DNA of 64,000 nt from Ewingella sp049889095 (GTDB lineage: Bacteria > Pseudomonadota > Gammaproteobacteria > Enterobacterales > Enterobacteriaceae). Where the stretch lies: the NCBI GenBank assembly GCA_049889095.1, contig JBLJFK010000002.1. One strand, 5' to 3'. The notes under the pieces were generated by a model that did not search any database, was not told the origin of the DNA, and was given only the letters and a program-made list of their open reading frames with translations. The position numbers were made by a program, and so were the translations under genes. Below are positions 8,195 to 16,136 of the stretch, piece by piece (within the stretch, counting starts at the first letter, position 1; the number at the start of each line of letters is the position of its first letter).

Positions 8195-8271
8195 TATTCA
8201 TCATTGGTGCTCGCGACAGAACATTTCTTGCTTGTCGGTGAGTGCCATTTAAACCTCTGAGGGAAAACTGT

Positions 8272-8718
8272 ATGAGTCAAATACTAATTGGGGACATTCA
8301 TTCAGCGCTGAAGAATTTCGGCACTTATCTTGATAATGAAATTGAACACTTCAAAAATGGGATGGTGGAATACTGGGAAGCAAAAGGTTCTCTTAAAAGT
8401 TGCTTAGATATATACATCAATGAGGACAACTCACTTTATTTTTCGATTCCAAAATTGAAGTTCTCTTGCCATACAAGGGACAGATTTGTTTTTTTTGGTA
8501 AAACCCTAATCGCTGAGATTGAGTTTTTCTTTACGGAAAAAAATAAGGATATTGTCGTCCTTCGCTGTTTCATTACTTCAACTGGGATTTTGACTTTTGA
8601 TGCCCCGGACTCTGAAGAGGGTCATGATGCATCCTATGATCAAAACCTTGAGCTTAAGGTCGTGAACAAGTTGATCTCATCTGCCTCAGCGTCAGGTTTG
8701 ATTTCAGTTAACGCCTAA
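8272..8718 (+). CDS. Hypothetical protein in the prophage, AT-rich
   Basis: 148 aa, starting MSQILIGDIHSALKNFGTYL, with a strong GAGGGAA ribosome-binding site 8 bases before the ATG. No signal peptide or membrane segment; it reads as an alpha/beta protein with many acidic and aromatic residues and a cluster of hydrophobic strands (about 75-115). Base composition is clearly more AT-rich than the flanking genes and the orientation is opposite to the lysis and packaging genes, both usual for phage-carried cargo. No known domain recognised. Confidence 0.6.
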   Translation: MSQILIGDIHSALKNFGTYLDNEIEHFKNGMVEYWEAKGSLKSCLDIYINEDNSLYFSIPKLKFSCHTRDRFVFFGKTLIAEIEFFFTEKNKDIVVLRCFITSTGILTFDAPDSEEGHDASYDQNLELKVVNKLISSASASGLISVNA

Positions 8719-8762
8719 AAAATAAAGCATTTAAGCAAGCTAGTGACTTTATATGGCTGCCA

Positions 8763-9002
8763 CTAAAAAGCAGTCCTATACCAAGCTTGCCAGCGGTAGA
8801 TATTCAAGCGAAGTTCTCGCAAACATTCTGCAGTTTCCTTGTCTGCCTGTAAGTCTTCGTCACTATCCTTCCCGGCGTCACTTCCCTTGCACGGTGGCGT
8901 CATCAAATCCTGTGATATTGTTGGCAGCGTCGATTGACTGCTGACGCAACCGGATAGCAGTAGCATCAAAATCACACTTGATATGATTCGGGTCTTGGAC
9001 AT
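8763..9002 (-). CDS. Rz1-like outer-membrane spanin lipoprotein
   Basis: 79 aa, with a lipoprotein signal at residues about 5-19 (IISSVILMLLLSGC; the lipobox Cys is the first mature residue). It starts inside the Rz-like gene in another frame and runs past its end, the usual nested arrangement of phage i-spanin/o-spanin pairs that disrupt the outer membrane during lysis. The C-terminal half is rich in charged residues. The frame is intact, but its partner has lost its membrane anchor, so the pair is probably dead. Confidence 0.65.
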   Translation of the reverse strand: MSKTRIISSVILMLLLSGCVSSQSTLPTISQDLMTPPCKGSDAGKDSDEDLQADKETAECLRELRLNIYRWQAWYRTAF

Positions 9003-9132
9003 ATTTCACCACTTCGCGGGTAATTGTTTTGTAGATGACCTTTCCATCGTCTTTGGCCTTTGCTGCCTTCTGCTCTATAGGCTCAAGCTTCGCCTCGGCT
9101 TTCTTCTGCTTCTTGGCGGCCGCTGCGTTCAT
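8878..9132 (-). pseudogene. Rz-like inner-membrane spanin, N-terminally truncated
   Basis: The 84-residue frame (MNAAAAKKQKKAEAKLEPIE...) is the periplasmic coiled-coil part of an i-spanin. Upstream the same frame continues as RYRNGWYAHSDQ, the usual stretch just after the Rz membrane anchor, but the anchor itself is missing and a stop appears at about 9196 with no start codon between. The sequence beyond is the tail of an early phage gene on the other strand. This marks a deletion junction at about 9165-9200. Confidence 0.6.
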
Positions 9133-9200
9133 TTGGTCAGAGTGGGCATACCAGCCATTTCGGTACCGGATTTCTCCACAACGTTTCCCGCATAGAGCTG

Positions 9201-9407
9201 TTCAGCCGCGGCGACGTTGGTGGCTGGCATCACTGGGGCAACGAAAATCCGTTCAACGATATCGAGCTGGTCCCTGCAAATTTCACCACCATTCCACCAG
9301 CGCGCAACTCACGCGTAAAAGCTCAGGTCGGTCATTACCTGCCTGTTCTTGCTGGCGCGTTACAACAAAACCAGCCGCATAAACGAGATGAAGGAGCCGC
9401 CATGTGA
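9201..9407 (+). pseudogene. C-terminal remnant of an early phage gene
   Basis: An open frame ending at TGA 9405-9407 reads RGDVGGWHHWGNENPFNDIE and on to HKRDEGAAM, composition and codon use like a real coding tail. It has no start of its own: upstream it runs into antisense of the spanin gene, so its 5' part was lost at the same deletion junction. Its stop overlaps the GTG of the next gene (ATGTGA), as in compact phage operons. Family not recognised. Confidence 0.45.
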
Positions 9408-9616
9408 ATGAGTTGGAACGAAACGCCCTGCGCTCCGCTGCGCGAAGATGCAGCGACGAGTTGCACCAGGCCGTACAGGCCAATCCCAAAACCCCATTCG
9501 ATAAACTTTCCGGCCCGATAATCAAACGCCACTATCAGCCCATTAAGCCGATCTACCGATTGGTTGATTTTCTGTGGACGATTGGCGTGCTCAACGGCCA
9601 ATTTGAAGAGAGGTAA
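9404..9616 (+). CDS. Small phage protein upstream of excisionase-like gene
   Basis: 70 aa, GTG start with an AAGGAG site about 8 bases upstream, overlapping the stop of the preceding frame. The sequence (MNELERNALRSAARRCSDEL...GVLNGQFEER) is helical with several basic residues and no recognised domain. It lies 2 bases before the excisionase-like gene, whose ribosome-binding site AGAGGT lies over its stop region, so the two are translationally linked. Probably part of the phage early/integration operon. Confidence 0.55.
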   Translation: MNELERNALRSAARRCSDELHQAVQANPKTPFDKLSGPIIKRHYQPIKPIYRLVDFLWTIGVLNGQFEER

Positions 9617-9618
9617 GT

Positions 9619-9984
9619 ATGGCAGATATACGCATGGACGATGTGCTATTCAACCTGTCTGAAGCTTCAGGTTTTCTCAAGAAATCACCCCGTACTGTTC
9701 GCCAGTTAATTAAGGCTGGAAAGCTCATTGCCGGGAAATCCGGAACTAACGGAGGCGGTCGATTCGAAATCCTGAAGTCAGCATGTCTTGAATATATCCA
9801 CAATCAGCAACACAATCAGGCCGTGAATGCAGGAGTCGGCCATACAGAGAGGAATACTGCATGGGGCTCAAACAAAGGTACGGCAACTGGTACTGTGATT
9901 TCGTTCGCCCGGACGGCGAAAGAGTTAGACGCGGCCTTGGAACGTCAGACAAGAAGCAAGCGCAGGAGCTATTCGATCAGCTAA
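9619..9984 (+). CDS. Excisionase-like helix-turn-helix protein
   Basis: 121 aa. The first 65 residues (NLSEASGFLKKSPRTVRQLI, then KAGKLIAGKS and a GGRFEILKS segment) have the MerR-type winged helix of phage excisionases and AlpA-like proteins: helix-turn-helix with a 'G(K)LIAG' wing. Its place directly before integrase supports a role in directing excision. The C-terminal 40 residues overlap the integrase start by about 124 bases and look less conserved, so the last part may be a frame extension after an old truncation. Confidence 0.6.
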   Translation: MADIRMDDVLFNLSEASGFLKKSPRTVRQLIKAGKLIAGKSGTNGGGRFEILKSACLEYIHNQQHNQAVNAGVGHTERNTAWGSNKGTATGTVISFARTAKELDAALERQTRSKRRSYSIS

Positions 9985-11024
9985 AGGCAGAGGCGTGGCG
10001 CGTAGATAAGCTCGGTGAGATAGCCGAGCATACTTTCGACGAAACATGTCTGCGCTGGCTGAATGAAAAGGAGCATAAGCGATCACTGGACGATGACCGC
10101 ACGAAGATTGAATTTTTCTTGGGTCATTTCTCCGGCAAGCCGCTATCCAGCATCACTGAGGATAAGGTGATGAAAGCGGTGGCACGGATGCCTAACAGGA
10201 AGCACAGGCAGATATGGGAGTCGCGCAGGGATGCAGCAGAGCGAAAAGGTAAGCCTGTCCCAGAGTACAAAGAGAAGCTGATATCGGCGGCCACGCGCAG
10301 CCAATACCTCTCATTTATTCGCGGACTATTCCGGATCGCCGCCGATGAGTGGAAATGGCTAAGCAAGGCTCCAGTCATCAAGACCAGAAAGCCTATCTCG
10401 CGCAGAGTGAAGTGGCTCACACGCGAAGAGGCATTAGCGCTCATCGAATGTATGCCTGATGGCTTCAAGCCGATTGTTATATTCGCGCTGGCCACCGGGC
10501 TACGCCGGTCTAACATTTTGGATTTGGAATGGTCGCAGATTGATATGCAAAGGAAGGTTGCATGGATACATCCAGAGAACGCCAAAGCGGGCAAGGCTAT
10601 CGGCGTGGCACTGAATGATACCGCATGCAAAGTTCTGAAAGAGCAGATTGGTCGTCACCACCGGTTTGTGTTTGTTCACAATTCAGCATGGCACCGCGCT
10701 GACGGGACAAAGACGGCAGAAGTGAGAAAGATGCGCGTTGATGATAACACGGCTTGGAGGACTGGATTAAAGCGGGCAGGAATTACAGATTTCCGGTTCC
10801 ATGACCTGAGACACACCTGGGCGAGTTGGTTAGTTCAGGCCGGGGTTCCACTTTCTGCTTTGCAGGAAATGGGTGGATGGGAATCTATCGAAATGGTACG
10901 CAGGTATGCACACCTGTCACCAAATCACCTGACCGAGCACGCACGCAAAATCGATGACGTTATGGCGACTCATGTCACTAATCTGGCACTTTTGGATTTT
11001 GATGGTGAATCTAAGAAGGCGTAA
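9861..11024 (+). CDS. Tyrosine recombinase (P22/DLP12-type prophage integrase)
   Basis: 387 aa, site-specific integrase. N-terminal arm-binding region (KQRYGNWYCDFVRPDGERV), SAM-like core domain (about 60-190), then the catalytic domain with Arg in ATGLRRSNILDLEW, Lys in the NAKAGKAIGVAL hairpin, HDLRHTWASW, GGWES and the nucleophile in MVRRYAHLSP. All catalytic residues are present. The ATG follows a GAGAGGAAT site. The gene ends 15 bases from the 3' end of argU, the arrangement of DLP12 int in E. coli. It may still be active although the prophage cannot replicate. Confidence 0.9.
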   Translation: MGLKQRYGNWYCDFVRPDGERVRRGLGTSDKKQAQELFDQLKAEAWRVDKLGEIAEHTFDETCLRWLNEKEHKRSLDDDRTKIEFFLGHFSGKPLSSITEDKVMKAVARMPNRKHRQIWESRRDAAERKGKPVPEYKEKLISAATRSQYLSFIRGLFRIAADEWKWLSKAPVIKTRKPISRRVKWLTREEALALIECMPDGFKPIVIFALATGLRRSNILDLEWSQIDMQRKVAWIHPENAKAGKAIGVALNDTACKVLKEQIGRHHRFVFVHNSAWHRADGTKTAEVRKMRVDDNTAWRTGLKRAGITDFRFHDLRHTWASWLVQAGVPLSALQEMGGWESIEMVRRYAHLSPNHLTEHARKIDDVMATHVTNLALLDFDGESKKA

Positions 11025-11039
11025 CTGATTGATTTTAAA

Positions 11040-11116
11040 TGGTACGCCCTACAGGATTCGAACCTGTGACCTACGGCTTAGAAGGCCGTTGCTCTATCCA
11101 ACTGAGCTAAGGGCGC
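11040..11116 (-). tRNA. argU: tRNA-Arg(UCU), prophage attachment site
   Basis: On the minus strand the sequence runs from GCGCCCTTAGCTCAGTTGG to the encoded CCA, 77 bases. The acceptor stem pairs GCGCCCT with AGGGCGT, the T arm contains GGTTCGAATCC, and the anticodon loop CTTCTAA gives anticodon TCT, which reads the rare arginine codon AGA. Integrase lies at its 3' end, so the 3' half most likely forms attL. In E. coli K-12 the same tRNA beside folD holds DLP12. Confidence 0.95.
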
Positions 11117-11150
11117 ATTGCAGTCCCGTTAGGGAGCGTTGCGGACTCGG

Positions 11151-11178
11151 ATTATACGGGCAGACCGCAGTGAGTCAA
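11151..11178 (-). promoter_or_regulatory. Sigma-70 promoter of argU
   Basis: On the minus strand TTGACT (11178-11173) and a perfect TATAAT (11156-11151) are separated by 16 bases, about 35 bases upstream of the tRNA, followed by a GC-rich start region as is usual for stable RNA promoters. Confidence 0.8.
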
Positions 11179-11428
11179 TGGCTTTTGAACTCACTGCTTA
11201 ATGACTGAACAATTTGCTCTTATTCTCTGCTCTGCGCGCTTTTACCGTGAGTCCGCGAAAATCTATCTCTCTGAATTGATGACCGTCGTCATAGCGCCAT
11301 TCCAGCAAGCTTCTGCGCCACCCTGCTGCTATTTTATTGACCAAGACAATTCAGCGCCTGACAGCGCGCGCCGCATCTGCCAAAATAGCCCATCCCCTGC
11401 ATTTTTTAATTGATGGATTTACGCCCCG

Positions 11429-12295
11429 ATGTCAGCGAAGATTATTGACGGTAAAACGATTGCGCAGCAGGTCAGAAATGAAGTTGCGGAAAAAGTGAAA
11501 CAAAGACTGGCTGACGGTAAACGTGCGCCGGGCTTAGCTGTGGTCCTGGTCGGAGAGAACCCGGCGTCGCAGATTTACGTCGCCAGCAAGCGCCGATCCT
11601 GCGAAGAAGTGGGTTTTCTATCACGCTCTTATGATTTACCCGTCAGCACTTCCGAAGGCGAGTTGCTTAAGCTCATTGATGAGCTAAACAACGACGACGC
11701 CATCGACGGCATTTTGGTTCAGTTGCCGCTGCCTGCGGGCATCGATAACATCAAGGTTCTGGAACGTATTCACCCAGACAAAGACGTTGACGGCTTCCAC
11801 CCTTATAATGTCGGCCGCCTGTGTCAGCGTGCGCCGACTCTGCGCCCTTGCACTCCGCGCGGCATTGTGACTCTGTTGGAACGTTATGGCATCGATACCT
11901 TCGGGCTGAATGCCGTGGTGATTGGCGCATCCAATATCGTGGGCCGCCCGATGAGCATGGAGCTGCTGCTGGCCGGTTGTACCACCACCGTCACGCACCG
12001 CTTTACCAAAAATCTGCGTCACCATGTCGAAAACGCCGATCTGGTGGTGGTTGCCGTCGGTAAACCGGGGTTTATTCCCGGCGAATGGATTAAACCGGGC
12101 GCAATCGTAGTGGATGTCGGTATAAACCGTCTGGAAAGTGGTAAAGTTGTCGGCGATGTGGAATTTGATGCCGCCGCTGAGCGCGCTTCATTTATTACAC
12201 CGGTGCCGGGCGGCGTAGGCCCGATGACGGTCGCGACGCTGATTCAAAATACCTTGCAGGCTTGCGAGGAATATCACGACATCAGCGCCAACTAA
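11429..12295 (+). CDS. folD: Bifunctional methylene-THF dehydrogenase / methenyl-THF cyclohydrolase
   Basis: 288 aa, the normal length. Cytosolic enzyme of one-carbon metabolism that interconverts 5,10-methylene-, 5,10-methenyl- and 10-formyl-tetrahydrofolate with NADP. Visible signatures: YVASKRRSCEEVGF (with the catalytic Lys), DGILVQLPLP, PDKDVDGFHPYNVGRL, the Rossmann loop VVIGASNIVGRPMSMELL and the C-terminal PVPGGVGPMTVATLIQNT. About 300 bases separate it from argU; apart from the argU promoter I see no other gene there. ybcJ follows 28 bases downstream. Confidence 0.97.
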   Translation: MSAKIIDGKTIAQQVRNEVAEKVKQRLADGKRAPGLAVVLVGENPASQIYVASKRRSCEEVGFLSRSYDLPVSTSEGELLKLIDELNNDDAIDGILVQLPLPAGIDNIKVLERIHPDKDVDGFHPYNVGRLCQRAPTLRPCTPRGIVTLLERYGIDTFGLNAVVIGASNIVGRPMSMELLLAGCTTTVTHRFTKNLRHHVENADLVVVAVGKPGFIPGEWIKPGAIVVDVGINRLESGKVVGDVEFDAAAERASFITPVPGGVGPMTVATLIQNTLQACEEYHDISAN

Positions 12296-12323
12296 AAGTC
12301 AGTAACAAATAAGTCAGGAAACC

Positions 12324-12545
12324 ATGGAAACTTTTTTTCTCGAAAAACACCCGCACGTTGAACTGTGCGACCTGCTCAAATTTATGGGCTGGTGTGAAAG
12401 CGGCGCAGCGGCTAAAGCCGTGATTGCTGAAGGTCAGGTGAAGGTCAACGGGCAGGTAGAAACCCGCAAACGTTGTAAAATCCTTGCCGATCAGCAAGTT
12501 GAGTTCGCCAGCAGCAAGCTGGTCGTCAAAGCCTCAGCCGAATAA
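12324..12545 (+). CDS. ybcJ: S4-domain RNA-binding protein YbcJ
   Basis: 73 aa, a stand-alone S4-type RNA-binding fold. The core LLKFMGWCESGAAAKAVIAE followed by GQVKVNGQVETRKRCKI is the typical S4 loop and strand. The AGGAAACC site lies just before the ATG. It follows folD as in E. coli and probably shares its transcript; the bidirectional terminator at 12560-12606 ends both this gene and the converging cysS. Binding target unknown. Confidence 0.9.
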   Translation: METFFLEKHPHVELCDLLKFMGWCESGAAAKAVIAEGQVKVNGQVETRKRCKILADQQVEFASSKLVVKASAE

Positions 12546-12559
12546 GCCTTCGGTTCTGA

Positions 12560-12606
12560 GCATAAAAAAACGCGGAGGGGATAACCCGACCGCGTTTTTT
12601 TTATGC
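12560..12606. terminator. Bidirectional terminator between ybcJ and cysS
   Basis: GCATAAAAAAACGCGG and CCGCGTTTTTTTTATGC are inverted around an internal loop, giving a GC stem flanked by A- and T-runs on both sides. It serves both converging genes. Confidence 0.85.
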
Positions 12607-12627
12607 CGTTTTAGCACATCAAAAAGA

Positions 12628-14019
12628 TCACTTACGACGCCAGGTTGTACCTGACGGGCCATCTTCCAGCACAATTCCCATCTCGTTTAAGCGATCGCGC
12701 GCCATATCAGCCATGCCCCAGTCTTTGCTGGCACGGGCGTCATTACGCTGTTTGATCAGCGCTTCGATCTCCGCCACTTCGCTATCGTCATCCGCCTGCG
12801 CGCCGGATTGCAGGAACTGCTCAGGATCTTTCTCCAGCAGGCCCAGCACGCCGCCCAACGTGCGCAGTTCGGCGGCTAATCCATTGGCGGCCTGCATGTC
12901 TTCCACTTTCAGGCGGTTGATGTCGCGCGCCATGTCAAACAGAACGGAATAGGCTTCCGGTGTGTTGAAATCATCGTCCATTGCTTCGCGAAAGCGTGTC
13001 ACGAAGGCTTCGCCACCGGCAGATGCAGACTGCGCATCGGTGCCGCGCAGTGCAGTGTACAGACGCTCAAGCGAGGTACGCGCCAGCTTGAGGTTCTCTT
13101 CGCTGTAGTTCAGCTGGCTGCGGTAGTGGCCGGACATCAGAAAGTAGCGCACGCTTTCGGCGTCGTAATATTTCAGGACATCGCGCACGGTAAAGAAGTT
13201 ATCCAACGATTTGGACATCTTCTCGCGGTCGATCATCACCATGCCAGAGTGCATCCAGGTATTGACGTAAGGGCCGTCATGGGCACAGCTCGACTGAGCG
13301 ATTTCGTTTTCGTGATGTGGGAACATCAGGTCAGAACCGCCGCCGTGAATATCAAAATGTTCGCCAAGCTGCTTGCAGTTCATGGCTGAACATTCGATAT
13401 GCCAGCCCGGGCGCCCTTCACCCCAAGGTGAAGTCCAGCTTGGCTCCCCCGGCTTAGACATTTTCCACAGCACGAAATCCATCGGGTTACGTTTTACATC
13501 GGCGGCCACTTCAACGCGTGCACCGGCCTGCAACTGATCCAGATCCTGACGCGACAACAGACCGTAATCAGGGTCACTTTCTACCCAGAACATCACGTCG
13601 CCGTTGGAGGCCACATAGGCGTGATCGCGATCGATCAGCTTTTGCACGATCTCGATGATTTCAGCAATATGACCTGTCGCACGCGGCTCAGCGTCCGGAG
13701 GAAGAATACCGAGCGCAGCAAAATCAGTGTGCATCTCGGCGATCATACGGTCAGTCAGTGCGGTAAAAGCTTCGCCCTTTTCTGCTGCACGTTTAATGAT
13801 TTTGTCATCAATATCGGTGATATTGCGCACATATTTTAGGTCATAGCCCAGATAACGCAGATAGCGTGACACCACGTCGAATGACACAAATGTGCGACCA
13901 TGGCCGATGTGGCACAGGTCGTAAACGGTTATCCCACACACGTACATACCGACTTTACCGGCATGAATTGGCTTGAATTCCTCTTTTTGGCGACTCAGGG
14001 TATTAAAAATCTTCAGCAT
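12628..14019 (-). CDS. cysS: Cysteinyl-tRNA synthetase
   Basis: 463 aa (E. coli 461). Class I aminoacyl-tRNA synthetase that charges tRNA-Cys. The HIGH motif is HIGH in LCHIGHGRTF (residues 37-40) and KMSKS is in REKMSKSLDN. Zinc-site residues are recognisable: Cys28 in MYVCGITVYD, Cys in HIECSAMNCKQL, and the His/Glu of MFPHHENEIAQS. The C-terminal anticodon-binding domain ends WGMADMARDRLNEMGI. It is divergent from ppiB, with about 220 bases between the two starts for both promoters. Confidence 0.97.
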   Translation of the reverse strand: MLKIFNTLSRQKEEFKPIHAGKVGMYVCGITVYDLCHIGHGRTFVSFDVVSRYLRYLGYDLKYVRNITDIDDKIIKRAAEKGEAFTALTDRMIAEMHTDFAALGILPPDAEPRATGHIAEIIEIVQKLIDRDHAYVASNGDVMFWVESDPDYGLLSRQDLDQLQAGARVEVAADVKRNPMDFVLWKMSKPGEPSWTSPWGEGRPGWHIECSAMNCKQLGEHFDIHGGGSDLMFPHHENEIAQSSCAHDGPYVNTWMHSGMVMIDREKMSKSLDNFFTVRDVLKYYDAESVRYFLMSGHYRSQLNYSEENLKLARTSLERLYTALRGTDAQSASAGGEAFVTRFREAMDDDFNTPEAYSVLFDMARDINRLKVEDMQAANGLAAELRTLGGVLGLLEKDPEQFLQSGAQADDDSEVAEIEALIKQRNDARASKDWGMADMARDRLNEMGIVLEDGPSGTTWRRK

Positions 14020-14238
14020 CAGGCTATTCCGTGTTGGGCATTGAAAATGTCAATTGGGTTCATAATATAACGAAAATGACTCTACCGAAACGGCATAAGC
14101 CGCTGTGTGTCCATTGTTCGTGCATTGTTTATAAGTAGGATAAGGCTGCTGACGCCTGCTTTTGAGTTATGGTATAAGAGAAGGCTATAGTAGCGGCTCA
14201 CACGAAGAGCACACATCAACATAAGCAGGATGATTATT

Positions 14239-14733
14239 ATGGTCACTTTACACACCAACCACGGCGACATTGTTATTAAAACTTTCGCGGACAAGGCACC
14301 GGTCACCGTCGAAAACTTTCTTAACTATTGCCGTAAGGGTTTCTACGACAACACCATTTTCCACCGTGTCATCAACGGTTTTATGATTCAGGGCGGCGGC
14401 TTTGAGCCAGGCATGAATCAGAAAAATACCGATGCGCAAATCAAAAATGAAGCCAATAACGGTCTGAAAAACAACAAAGGTACGCTGGCAATGGCCCGTA
14501 CCAATGACCCGCATTCTGCTACTGCACAGTTCTTCATCAACGTCAGCGACAACGATTTCCTTAACCATACGGGTGAAAACGACCAGGGCTGGGGTTATTG
14601 TGTGTTTGCAGAAGTGACCGATGGTCTGGACGTAGTTGAGAAGATCAAAGCCGTGAAAACAGGCCGCAGCGGCATGCATCAGGACGTTCCAAAAGAAGAT
14701 GTTGTGATCCAAAGTGTGACCGTCAGCGAATAA
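14239..14733 (+). CDS. ppiB: Peptidyl-prolyl cis-trans isomerase B (cytoplasmic cyclophilin)
   Basis: 164 aa, same length as E. coli PpiB. Catalyses proline isomerisation during folding in the cytoplasm. Conserved active-site elements are TIFHRVINGFMIQGGG (catalytic Arg), SATAQFFINV and GYCVFAEV; there is no signal peptide, which separates it from periplasmic PpiA. I place the start at MVTLHTNHG, the conserved family start, rather than the ATG three codons earlier. lpxH follows 10 bases downstream, as in E. coli. Confidence 0.95.
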   Translation: MVTLHTNHGDIVIKTFADKAPVTVENFLNYCRKGFYDNTIFHRVINGFMIQGGGFEPGMNQKNTDAQIKNEANNGLKNNKGTLAMARTNDPHSATAQFFINVSDNDFLNHTGENDQGWGYCVFAEVTDGLDVVEKIKAVKTGRSGMHQDVPKEDVVIQSVTVSE

Positions 14734-14743
14734 CTGACCTTTA

Positions 14744-15469
14744 ATGGCCACATTTTTTATCGCAGATATCCATCTTTGCGCACAGGAACCGGCAATTACT
14801 GCCGGTTTTCTGCGTTTTTTACGCGAAGATGCGCCGCAGGCCGATGCGTTGTACATCCTTGGGGATCTATTCGAAGCCTGGATAGGCGACGACGATCCGC
14901 AACCGTTGCACGGCGACATCGCAGCGGCGCTCAACACCCTCCACCAGCAAGGTGTGCCCTGTTTTTTTATTCACGGTAACCGCGACTTTCTGGTTGGGCG
15001 GCGTTTTGCCCGTGACAGCCTGATGCAAATTCTGCCGGAAACCCAAGTGCTCGAACTGTATGGCCGCCGGTTACTGATTTTGCACGGCGACACGCTCTGT
15101 ACTGACGACACCGGCTATCAACGTTTCCGCAAGAAAGTGCGCAATCCGCTAATTCAGAAAATCTTCCTCGCTCTGCCGCTAAAATGGCGTCTGTCCATTG
15201 CGGCCAGAATGCGCGCCGACAGTAAAGCATCCAACAGCGGAAAATCGCTGGAGGTCATGGACGTCAATCCGCAGGCGGTGATCAACGCGATGCAGGAGAG
15301 CGATGTCGAATGGATGATCCACGGCCATACCCATCGCCCCGCTATCCACAACATACTGCTAAAAAACGGTAAGACTGGCCACCGCGCAGTGCTGGGAGCC
15401 TGGCATGAAGAAGGTTCGATGATCACCGTTAGCGCCAACGGCGTAGAGTTAGTCACCTTTCCGTTCTGA
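14744..15469 (+). CDS. lpxH: UDP-2,3-diacylglucosamine pyrophosphohydrolase
   Basis: 241 aa (E. coli 240). Peripheral inner-membrane enzyme of lipid A synthesis that splits UDP-2,3-diacylglucosamine to lipid X and UMP. It has the metallophosphoesterase motifs in order: ADIHL (Asp8, His10), LGDLFEAWIGDDD, HGNRDFLVG, LHGDTLCTDD and HGHTHRP. It starts 10 bases after ppiB and is probably co-transcribed. The frame is intact and full length. Confidence 0.95.
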   Translation: MATFFIADIHLCAQEPAITAGFLRFLREDAPQADALYILGDLFEAWIGDDDPQPLHGDIAAALNTLHQQGVPCFFIHGNRDFLVGRRFARDSLMQILPETQVLELYGRRLLILHGDTLCTDDTGYQRFRKKVRNPLIQKIFLALPLKWRLSIAARMRADSKASNSGKSLEVMDVNPQAVINAMQESDVEWMIHGHTHRPAIHNILLKNGKTGHRAVLGAWHEEGSMITVSANGVELVTFPF

Positions 15470-15505
15470 TCTTCCCTCCAGCTCTGCTTCTCATACAAAC
15501 CCGCT

Positions 15506-15543
15506 ACGCAATCGTTTTCCTCGCTTTGTGAGCATGATATGAT
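15506..15543 (+). promoter_or_regulatory. PurR operator and promoter of purEK
   Basis: ACGCAATCGTTTTCCT at 15506-15521 closely matches the PurR operator consensus ACGCAAACGTTTTCNT. It overlaps the -35 region of a promoter whose -10 is TATGAT at 15538-15543. This is the same arrangement as E. coli purEK, where PurR with hypoxanthine or guanine represses. Confidence 0.85.
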
Positions 15544-15626
15544 TTGCGCCCTCTCCGCCAGAAAACCTCGGTGTAAAACCTCGGAAAGTCTGGCAACGCT
15601 TGTTTAATCACAGGAGCTTTACAGAC

Positions 15627-16136
15627 ATGTCATCCAACGTTACCCCGGCAAAAATCGCCATCGTTATGGGGTCTAAAAGTGACTGGGCGACCATGCAGTT
15701 CGCCGCCGAGGTTCTCACAACGCTGAATATTCCTTTCCATGTCGAAGTTGTTTCCGCTCACCGCACGCCAGATAAACTGTTCAGTTTTGCAGAACAGGCA
15801 TCTGAAAACGGTTTGGATGTGATTATCGCAGGCGCGGGCGGCGCAGCCCATTTACCCGGTATGTTGGCAGCAAAAACGCTGGTGCCAGTGCTGGGTGTGC
15901 CAGTACAAAGCGCGGCCCTGAGCGGCGTCGACAGCCTGTATTCTATTGTCCAGATGCCGCGCGGCATTCCCGTCGGTACGCTGGCTATCGGTAAAGCCGG
16001 TGCGGCGAATGCAGCCCTGCTGGCAGCACAGATTCTGGCGCTGCACGACGCGGAGATTGGCAAAAGTCTGGCGGCGTGGCGCAAGGCGCAAACTGATGAA
16101 GTGCTGAATAATCCCGATCCACGGGAGGAAGTATGA
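15627..16136 (+). CDS. purE: N5-carboxyaminoimidazole ribonucleotide mutase
   Basis: 169 aa, class I PurE. Converts N5-CAIR to CAIR in purine synthesis, using the product of the next gene. Signatures: AIVMGSKSDWATM, VEVVSAHRTPDKL, GAGGAAHLPGM and the PVQSAALSGVDSLYSIVQMP region. I use the ATG at 15627 (MSSNVTPAKIAIVMG), which follows an AGGAGC site and agrees with the family, rather than an upstream TTG. Its stop overlaps the purK start (ATGA). A PurR operator lies about 110 bases upstream. Confidence 0.96.
   Translation: MSSNVTPAKIAIVMGSKSDWATMQFAAEVLTTLNIPFHVEVVSAHRTPDKLFSFAEQASENGLDVIIAGAGGAAHLPGMLAAKTLVPVLGVPVQSAALSGVDSLYSIVQMPRGIPVGTLAIGKAGAANAALLAAQILALHDAEIGKSLAAWRKAQTDEVLNNPDPREEV

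Larger units (their letters stand above)
3290..11042. mobile_element. Degenerate lambdoid prophage at argU
   Basis: Gene order matches an integrated lambdoid phage read from its int end: integrase and excisionase-like gene beside the 3' end of argU, then, on the opposite strand, a spanin pair (lysis), a small-terminase-like fragment, a phage metallopeptidase, DUF2280, a tape-measure-like tail protein and a further morphogenesis fragment, ending near a truncated Fic gene. Capsid, portal, large terminase, repressor, replication genes, endolysin and tail tip are missing, and several joins are visible inside chimeric genes. The right border is set by argU. The left border is uncertain because no copy of the argU 3' end is visible near 3.2-3.8 kb. 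Confidence 0.8.

Noticed and set aside
14248..14937. 229-codon frame antisense to ppiB and lpxH
   Set aside because: Shadow of two certain genes; no start signals.
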